A DNA stretch of 11,101 nt from a bacterium BMS3Bbin02 (GTDB taxonomy: Bacteria > Actinomycetota > Acidimicrobiia > Spongiisociales > UBA5794). Within the stretch, counting starts at the first letter, position 1. Each line of letters opens with the position of its first letter. The notes under the pieces were generated by a model. It worked only from the letters and a program-made list of their open reading frames with translations, searched no databases and was not told the origin of the DNA. The translations under genes and the position numbers were made by a program. This document shows, one piece after another, positions 6,258-11,101 of this stretch. The DNA is taken from positions 1-11,101 of the forward strand of contig BDTL01000100.1 of NCBI GenBank assembly GCA_002898115.1, in the 5' to 3' direction.

Positions 6258-8050
6258 GCCTTGCGAAGGCATAACTCAAAGATGGTTTTGTCGTCGTCTC
6301 TGTAATAGACGAGTGTGCCGTGCATCAGGTCCGCGAGCTGGCGTGACAGCGATAGACCGATGCCGACGCTGCCGGGCATGCCAACCGGATCGTGTGCCCT
6401 GTAGTAGCGGCGAAACACAGCTTCGCTTTCGCCGGGGGGAACTCCGTCACCGTGGTCAATCACTCGGACCGTGACCCCGGCATCGGTTTCCGCGATCTCG
6501 ATCAGGCACGGTGGTCGGCCATACTTCATCGCATTTACGAGCAGGTTGCGAATAATCTGACGGACACGAAACCCGTCGCCCCAGGCCGTGGGTGACCCTT
6601 CGGCGCTCATCGAGATCGTGCCGGCTTCCCAGGTATCGACGACCTTCTGGACCGTCGACACAACATCAATCTCGGCAGCTTCGACTTGCACCACGCCGAT
6701 ATCGGACCGGGCCACCGATAGGAGATCTTCGACGAGGTCAGCCATCTCAGAAGCTTGTCCGGCGATCAGGCGAATGAAGTCGTCGCGTTCGCTCGGCGGA
6801 AAGTCTACCGGGCGGTCTCGTAGCTCGGATGACAGTCCGACAATTGTTGTGAGCGGCGTCCGTAGCTCGTGGCTGACGGATCGCACAAGGTCATCTTTCG
6901 ACGCGACAAGTTCGGTCAAACGGAGCCGGGCGATCCGCTGATCGGTGACATCAACGAAGTGAACAAGGAACCCGACCAGCAGGCTGTCCGACCGGATTCC
7001 CGACACGGTCGCAAGACCCCACACTGTATCGCCGTTGAAGCGGAGTAACTCCAGCTCCCGTGAGAAAGACGTCGATCGGCTGTCCCGGATGTTTTGTACC
7101 GCCTCCCAGAAGTCATGATCTTCCGCCGAGACATAGAACGGGTCGACCGTTGTGTCCTCGGGTTTGCCCACGATTCGATGCATTGCCGGGTTCGTTCTGA
7201 TCGCTGCGAAGTCCGGACCGCGTACGGACATTCCGGCGGGGCTATCGATGAAGGCGGATTCGAACGTTGCCTGGGATTGTGCGAGACGGTCGGCCAACTG
7301 GTGGCGGGTTGTCAGGTCGATCCAGTAGGAGACCGCAAAAATGAGGTCTCCGGTACTGTCACGCACTGCCGATGCAACCACGTGAACATCGATCTCTGTT
7401 CCATCCGATCGGAAGGCCGTGGTTGTAACGTGGCCGGAGTCCAGCGTTCCGTTGACGAACTGGCGGGCGATGTCGCCCGCTTCGTCAGCTACGTCGGATG
7501 GGAATAGATCGGCAAAGCTCATGGCATTCATCTGTTCGGCAGTTCGGCCGAGCATTGATTGCAGTGCATGGTTGGAGAGGATGCCGTCGACGTTTCCGTC
7601 GATGATGTACATACCGATCGGACCGTTTTCGAAGGCGCTGCGGAAGAGTGCTTCGCTTGCTTCGATCTCACGGCGGAGTTCGTGGGACGGCGTGACATCG
7701 ACGAGCAAGACGTCGGTCTCGTCACTGCTCGATCCGGGGGCGCTGGTGATGTGGCACCACAGCGGCGATCCATCTTTGGTACAGATCGCGATGGGTCGAC
7801 CATCGGTCTGTACCGGCGCACCGCCAATGGTCACCTGTCCCCACAGATCGGAGCCGCTGCGTCCGACGAGGTCGGGTTTGGCGTAACCGAGGAGCTTCGC
7901 AGCGTTTGTGTTGGCGTACGTGATGACGCCTTCGCGGTTCGTTGTGAGTAGCGCAATGTCGAGGGACTCGACCATCCGGTGCGTTCGCCCTTCCTCGGCC
8001 GCTTCTGCCCGGGTCGAGTTGAAACCGGGGTTCCACTGAGTATCCGTCAT
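6254..8050 (-). CDS. Soluble PAS-domain sensor histidine kinase
   Basis: This 598-residue protein should autophosphorylate on histidine in response to a signal and pass the phosphate to a response regulator. Three PAS-type modules can be read: about 28-122 (GVITYANTNAAKLLGYAKPD), 132-250 (GRTAEQMNAMSFADLF, FRSDGTEIDVHVVASAV) and 261-371 (MHRIVGKPED, LVHFVDVTDQR). The HisKA dimerisation domain follows with H-box SVSHELRTPLT (His394). The ATPase domain (about 490-598) has an N box (RNLLVNAMKYG, Asn502/Asn506), G1 box DHGDGVP, F box VFRRYYRA and G2 box GSVGIGLSLSRQLA. No transmembrane segment is seen, so it is probably cytoplasmic. Its ATG overlaps the amidase stop (ATGA, 8047-8050), implying translational coupling; an AGGAA lies about 11 bases upstream. 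No response regulator is in view. Confidence 0.95.
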   Translation of the reverse strand: MTDTQWNPGFNSTRAEAAEEGRTHRMVESLDIALLTTNREGVITYANTNAAKLLGYAKPDLVGRSGSDLWGQVTIGGAPVQTDGRPIAICTKDGSPLWCHITSAPGSSSDETDVLLVDVTPSHELRREIEASEALFRSAFENGPIGMYIIDGNVDGILSNHALQSMLGRTAEQMNAMSFADLFPSDVADEAGDIARQFVNGTLDSGHVTTTAFRSDGTEIDVHVVASAVRDSTGDLIFAVSYWIDLTTRHQLADRLAQSQATFESAFIDSPAGMSVRGPDFAAIRTNPAMHRIVGKPEDTTVDPFYVSAEDHDFWEAVQNIRDSRSTSFSRELELLRFNGDTVWGLATVSGIRSDSLLVGFLVHFVDVTDQRIARLRLTELVASKDDLVRSVSHELRTPLTTIVGLSSELRDRPVDFPPSERDDFIRLIAGQASEMADLVEDLLSVARSDIGVVQVEAAEIDVVSTVQKVVDTWEAGTISMSAEGSPTAWGDGFRVRQIIRNLLVNAMKYGRPPCLIEIAETDAGVTVRVIDHGDGVPPGESEAVFRRYYRAHDPVGMPGSVGIGLSLSRQLADLMHGTLVYYRDDDKTIFELCLRKA

Positions 8051-9576
8051 TGGCCGGGGCGTTCCTGTGGCGGGGTGGCCCTCGGAGCCGGTCGTCGGTC
8101 AGCCCATGGTTGGCTCTGCTCAAGTTGTGCAGCGAGTTGGATCAACAATGCGTCGTTGCCATGCGACGCGGTGAAGTGTGATCCGATCGGAAGGTTGGTG
8201 TCGGTCCAGTACAACGGGACTGACATTGCCGGTAGGCCGGCAAAGTTGGCGATTGGGGTGAAACCCACGTATCGGGCGAGTTGGTCGGTGAGGTCGTCCA
8301 TTGGTTTGGTTTGATCGATCTCGCCTATATGCACCGGTGGAGTTGACAGCACCGGCGATAGTTCGACGTCATAGCTGCCGAAGAAATCGCCGTAGGCGTA
8401 GGCCACGTTTTGAAGGCTGCGGAATGCGTAGAGAATGTCAGTAGCGTCGAGCTTTCTAGCCCGCTGGATGAGGCCCCACGTGAATGGCTCGAACGCCGGC
8501 ATACCCGCCCTATTGCCAACAACCCGAGCAAGGATCCGCATGGTGCGATAGTCGCCGAGAGGTCGGCGAGCGACCCGCACCACCCTCTTGGCTTGTGCGG
8601 CTTCGTCGAGGATTGTGCGAAACGCCGTCGCGGGAAACGCAGCCCATAATGTGAGGAATGCGTCTTCCATGGCGGCACCGTCGAGCGGTGGGCTCTCTTC
8701 GACAACGGAGTGACCGAGACCTTCAAGCAGTGCGACGACGTCGGCGATCATGTCGCGGCACGCCGGGTGGACGGGTCTGCCCATATGGTCTGTTGTCCGC
8801 ACTGCGATCCGCAACGGTCGTACCTCAGAGTGCATTGCCGCGGTCAGAGACTGTCCGTTGTTTGGTGTTCTCCACAGGTCACCAAGCGTCGGACCTCCGA
8901 TGGCGTCGAGGAAGGTGGCCGTGTCGCGAACCGTGCGTGAAATGCAGCCATCAATGGCGATGCGATCGGCGAGAGAGTTTGGCTGGCGGGGCATGGTGCC
9001 GCGCGACGGCTTCAGTGCGAACAGTCCGCACGCCGACGCCGGAATCCGTAGAGATCCGCCGCCGTCACCACCGTGGGCCATCGGGACCATGCCGGATGCG
9101 ACTGCCGCGGCAGCGCCACCGCTTGAACCTCCCGGGGATCGGGTCAGGTCCCATGGATTGCGCGTCGGTCCGTGCAAACGAGACTCGGTGACAGGTAGTA
9201 ACCCAAACTCCGGTGACGCGGTTCGCCCGAGTACGCTGAACCCCGCGCTGCGCATCCGTTGTCCGACGACATCCCCCTGGGGCGCCACGAAATCCTTGAA
9301 GAAGACAGAGCCGAAAGTCACCGGCAATCCCTCTTCGGCCTGGAGATCCTTGAACAAAAAGGGGACTCCGTGAAATGGGCCGGAGGGGAGTGTTTCGGAG
9401 TCGAGGATGGTTCGTGCCCGGTCGAAGTACGTGTCGATCACCGCGTTGACGGCGGGGTTGCGGTCCCGGATTGTTTCGATCGCGGTCTCAGTGAGTTCGG
9501 AAGCAGTGATATCCCGATTGCGGACAAGCTCCGCCAGCCCGACGGCGTCGAACGTTGCGTATTCGCTGGGTTGCAC
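8047..9576 (-). CDS. Amidase-signature family hydrolase
   Basis: This 509-residue protein belongs to the amidase-signature family, Ser-cisSer-Lys hydrolases that cleave C-N amide bonds. The triad is visible with family spacing: Lys76 in GVPFLFKDL, Ser151 in RSPGGSSGGAAAAVASG and the nucleophile Ser175 in HGGDGGGSLRIPASACG. The 75- and 24-residue intervals equal those of the mammalian fatty acid amide hydrolase triad. The GDGGGS form and KPSRGTMPRQP resemble 6-aminohexanoate cyclic dimer hydrolase-like amidases more than GatA. No gatB or gatC is adjacent, so a role in tRNA amidation is unlikely. The substrate cannot be told from sequence. There is no signal peptide, so it is probably cytoplasmic. 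The start is GTG (9574-9576) with GAGGG 7 bases upstream; the ATG slightly upstream is out of frame. It is the first gene of a coupled pair with the kinase. Confidence 0.95.
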   Translation of the reverse strand: MQPSEYATFDAVGLAELVRNRDITASELTETAIETIRDRNPAVNAVIDTYFDRARTILDSETLPSGPFHGVPFLFKDLQAEEGLPVTFGSVFFKDFVAPQGDVVGQRMRSAGFSVLGRTASPEFGLLPVTESRLHGPTRNPWDLTRSPGGSSGGAAAAVASGMVPMAHGGDGGGSLRIPASACGLFALKPSRGTMPRQPNSLADRIAIDGCISRTVRDTATFLDAIGGPTLGDLWRTPNNGQSLTAAMHSEVRPLRIAVRTTDHMGRPVHPACRDMIADVVALLEGLGHSVVEESPPLDGAAMEDAFLTLWAAFPATAFRTILDEAAQAKRVVRVARRPLGDYRTMRILARVVGNRAGMPAFEPFTWGLIQRARKLDATDILYAFRSLQNVAYAYGDFFGSYDVELSPVLSTPPVHIGEIDQTKPMDDLTDQLARYVGFTPIANFAGLPAMSVPLYWTDTNLPIGSHFTASHGNDALLIQLAAQLEQSQPWADRRPAPRATPPQERPGQ

Positions 9577-9622
9577 GTTCGAGCCCTCGTCCGTTCATCC
9601 TCTGGCCCCCTTGTTGAATCGG

Positions 9623-9656
9623 ATTGTAGGGGGATCGCGCACCACATTTCGCGATC
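9623..9656 (-). promoter_or_regulatory. Inverted repeat and possible promoter upstream of the amidase
   Basis: GATCGCG (9633-9639) and CGCGATC (9650-9656) form a perfect 7-bp inverted repeat with a 10-base AT-richer spacer. On the minus strand a good -10 box, TACAAT (9623-9628), lies immediately downstream, about 40 bases before the amidase GTG. No clear -35 box is seen at the right distance; the repeat occupies that place. It could be an operator for a dimeric regulator or an activator site. Alternatively it is a hairpin ending the 9687-10574 transcript, but no T-run follows. Confidence 0.4.
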
Positions 9657-9686
9657 AAAGGGAAGTGGCGGAGCACAATCTACGCG

Positions 9687-10574
9687 CTAGGTGCCGGGTG
9701 CCTTGGCAGCAGGTGGGTTTCGCCCGAGCAGGTCCAACTCGATCGGGGGTTGAGTCATGGTGTCGAGCGATTTCGCGAGATCCAACACCGTCGCCTTGTC
9801 GATCGACTGCGGGGCGCCGCGCAGGGACAACGATGTGACGCCGTCGGTGGCGTCGAAGCTGAAGGCGCCGATCGCGGAACTCACGACAACCAGCCTCGGG
9901 GCGCCTTGTACGACTTCCCAGTCGTCCGTGACGGCTTCATAGTCGGTCTGGAAGGTGAGAAACAGGATGACCTCTGCTCCCTCGTCGAGCGCAACCCCGG
10001 GACGAAAACCCATGGTCATGGGCAGGAGTAGATCGTTGGGGTCCTGTCCGGGTTCGAGGGGCTCCGCAAGATCTCCAATCAACCCCATACCCTCCCACAG
10101 GTCCTGCCGAAACGGGATTGTGACCGCACCGCCGGGTACGTTGACTATCACGGTGTCGCCCGGTTTGAGTGCAAGATCACCCTGTGGGTTGGTGCCGAGA
10201 ACGGTATCGATGCGAATTGTGACGGGGGTGACCGGGTGGAGTCCACGGAAGCCGCTTGCGTCGGTTTCTGCTTCGAACGCAGCCGACGGTACCGCTCCGG
10301 TGGGGGTGTTGAACTGTGACGGTGCGACGTCGATGACGGTCGCTTGCACCGCGACGTGTGCGTACTTAGGGATTTCCTCAATATCGGGTACAAAACCGTA
10401 CGTAGCGGATCCACCGCCCCACGTGAGTTCCCGTGTCGATGTGGGGTCAACGACCGGTACATCCAGCACCGCCGGTTGGGGAGCAGAGGTCTCCCTGTTG
10501 GACGCTACCACCACCACCGCTGCTACCGCTATGCCTACTGCAACGAGTGCGAGACGTTTGGTCGTCCCCTTCAT
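9687..10574 (-). CDS. Membrane-anchored or secreted protein of unknown function, partner of the metalloprotease
   Basis: I do not recognise a named family. The 295-residue product starts with a positively charged N-terminus (KGTTKR) and a hydrophobic helix (residues 8-24, LALVAVGIAVAAVVVVA), a signal anchor or signal peptide without an obvious cleavage or lipobox site. The rest looks beta-rich and extracytoplasmic: VTPVTIRIDTVLGTN (about 115-129), LKPGDTVIVNVPGGAV (136-151), ALDEGAEVILFLTFQ (195-209) and RLVVVSSAIGAFSF (227-240). This resembles, as a pattern only, secreted domains that link a strand reading 'V..VLkG', a GD.V.V..PGG strand and a 'GE..LLFL' strand. The ATG has GGAGG 6 bases upstream (10581-10585) and overlaps the stop of the protease gene (ATGA, 10571-10574), so the two are co-translated. 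It ends with a proline/alanine-rich tail. Confidence 0.85.
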   Translation of the reverse strand: MKGTTKRLALVAVGIAVAAVVVVASNRETSAPQPAVLDVPVVDPTSTRELTWGGGSATYGFVPDIEEIPKYAHVAVQATVIDVAPSQFNTPTGAVPSAAFEAETDASGFRGLHPVTPVTIRIDTVLGTNPQGDLALKPGDTVIVNVPGGAVTIPFRQDLWEGMGLIGDLAEPLEPGQDPNDLLLPMTMGFRPGVALDEGAEVILFLTFQTDYEAVTDDWEVVQGAPRLVVVSSAIGAFSFDATDGVTSLSLRGAPQSIDKATVLDLAKSLDTMTQPPIELDLLGRNPPAAKAPGT

Positions 10575-11101
10575 GTCGATCCTCCGTAGCTCGAGCAGCC
10601 GCCCCAGTAGTGGTGGCCGCTGTGGCCGTACACCTGGCAGCGGCCTCGGTTGTCGTACCAGCCTAGGCTCCGTGCCCAGGCACCCATGGAGCTAACGTTG
10701 ATGTACATGGTGGCGAATGTGTTGGACGAATGTCCGAGTCCGATGCCGTGCCCCGCCTCATGGGTGGCCACGCCGCGAAGATCGTACTTCCCGGCGGGGG
10801 TCGGTGTGGAGGAACCAAAGTGCCAGGGTCGATCACTTTCGAATTCGAACCAAGATGACTTATCACTGATGTGCGTGGCATCGCTACTCGCAGGAGTAAA
10901 GCAAGCGACCCAATCTGGCTCTCCGCACGGACTCGATGTCTTCCAGATAACCGACATGGAAGCGGCTGTGTTGGTGGGTTTTTCTTGATAGTCGAACTGG
11001 TGACCCGCAGTCTTATCCCAGGCTGTGAACCCGGAACGGATGTCCTGGTCTGCTATCAGGTTCCCCGTCGACGCCTCAAACGACCAACGCGCATCGGCCC
11101 A
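10571..11101 (-). CDS. Matrixin-like zinc metalloprotease (C-terminal 176 residues, N-terminus beyond the right edge)
   Basis: The frame is open from the window edge to the TGA at 10571-10573. The core is THEAGHGIGLGHS, the zinc-binding HExxHxxGxxH motif of metzincins (10730-10762), with a downstream TMY that fits the Met-turn, and a closing YDNRGRCQVYG segment like the final helix of matrixins. Upstream, WSFEASTGNL, GFTAWDKTAGHQFDY and WHFGSS fit the strand/helix part of an M10-type fold. The predicted activity is peptide-bond hydrolysis with zinc, likely outside the cell. The tail after the catalytic domain is unusual: HSGHHYWGGCSSYGGST, rich in His, Gly, Ser and aromatic residues, with four Cys in the visible part of the protein that could form disulfides. 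The signal peptide or propeptide is not in view. An internal Met (10955-10957) is not the start, since coding-like sequence continues upstream. Confidence 0.88.
   Translation of the reverse strand, partial: WADARWSFEASTGNLIADQDIRSGFTAWDKTAGHQFDYQEKPTNTAASMSVIWKTSSPCGEPDWVACFTPASSDATHISDKSSWFEFESDRPWHFGSSTPTPAGKYDLRGVATHEAGHGIGLGHSSNTFATMYINVSSMGAWARSLGWYDNRGRCQVYGHSGHHYWGGCSSYGGST

Noticed and set aside
8047..9576. Naming the amidase gatA
   Set aside because: No gatB/gatC neighbours, and the GDGGGS nucleophile motif fits general amidases better than the GTDTGGS form typical of GatA.
10571..10957. Metalloprotease gene starting at the internal ATG (10955-10957)
   Set aside because: The same frame stays open to the window edge and encodes matrixin-like sequence (AWDKTAGHQFDY), so the true start is outside the window.
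1..11101. CRISPR arrays, tRNA or rRNA genes, insertion sequences, prophage or defence genes
   Set aside because: I saw no regularly spaced repeats, RNA gene signatures, transposase or integrase motifs, and the intergenic gaps are too short or otherwise explained.

Overview
The window looks like a chromosomal segment of an actinobacterium. The evidence is moderately GC-rich DNA, GTG and TTG starts with good Shine-Dalgarno sequences, the dnaK-grpE gene order, a short Gram-positive-type DnaK, and actinobacterial-style kinase motifs. A deep-branching class such as Acidimicrobiia is plausible but only a guess, since no marker here fixes the class. Nothing points to a mobile element: I see no transposase, integrase, tRNA or CRISPR array.

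Left part (1-2330): the start of a minus-strand heat-shock operon, dnaK followed 2 bp later by grpE, which runs off the left edge. The dnaK leader carries a good sigma70-type promoter and several TGAGT half-sites. Reading away from it on the plus strand is a small membrane-anchored protein with a coiled coil and a C-terminal helix-hairpin-helix domain (2380-3033).

Centre (3034-6257): a 347-bp gene-free stretch holding a candidate promoter and a clear tandem (two-aptamer) glycine riboswitch, then full-length gcvP, the glycine decarboxylase of the glycine cleavage system. The riboswitch should let glycine switch on its own breakdown. gcvP ends at a perfect 9-bp hairpin shared with the convergent kinase gene.

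Right part (6254-11101): two minus-strand gene pairs. The first is an amidase-signature hydrolase joined by an ATGA stop/start overlap to a soluble three-PAS histidine kinase with no response regulator in view. The second is a matrixin-like zinc metalloprotease (entering from the right edge) joined by another ATGA overlap to a membrane-anchored or secreted protein of unknown function. A perfect 7-bp inverted repeat sits between the pairs, beside a possible amidase promoter.

The most interesting items are the tandem glycine riboswitch, the metalloprotease with its translationally coupled partner, and the amidase-kinase pair. I found no convincing new defence or mobile system; much of the window is housekeeping.
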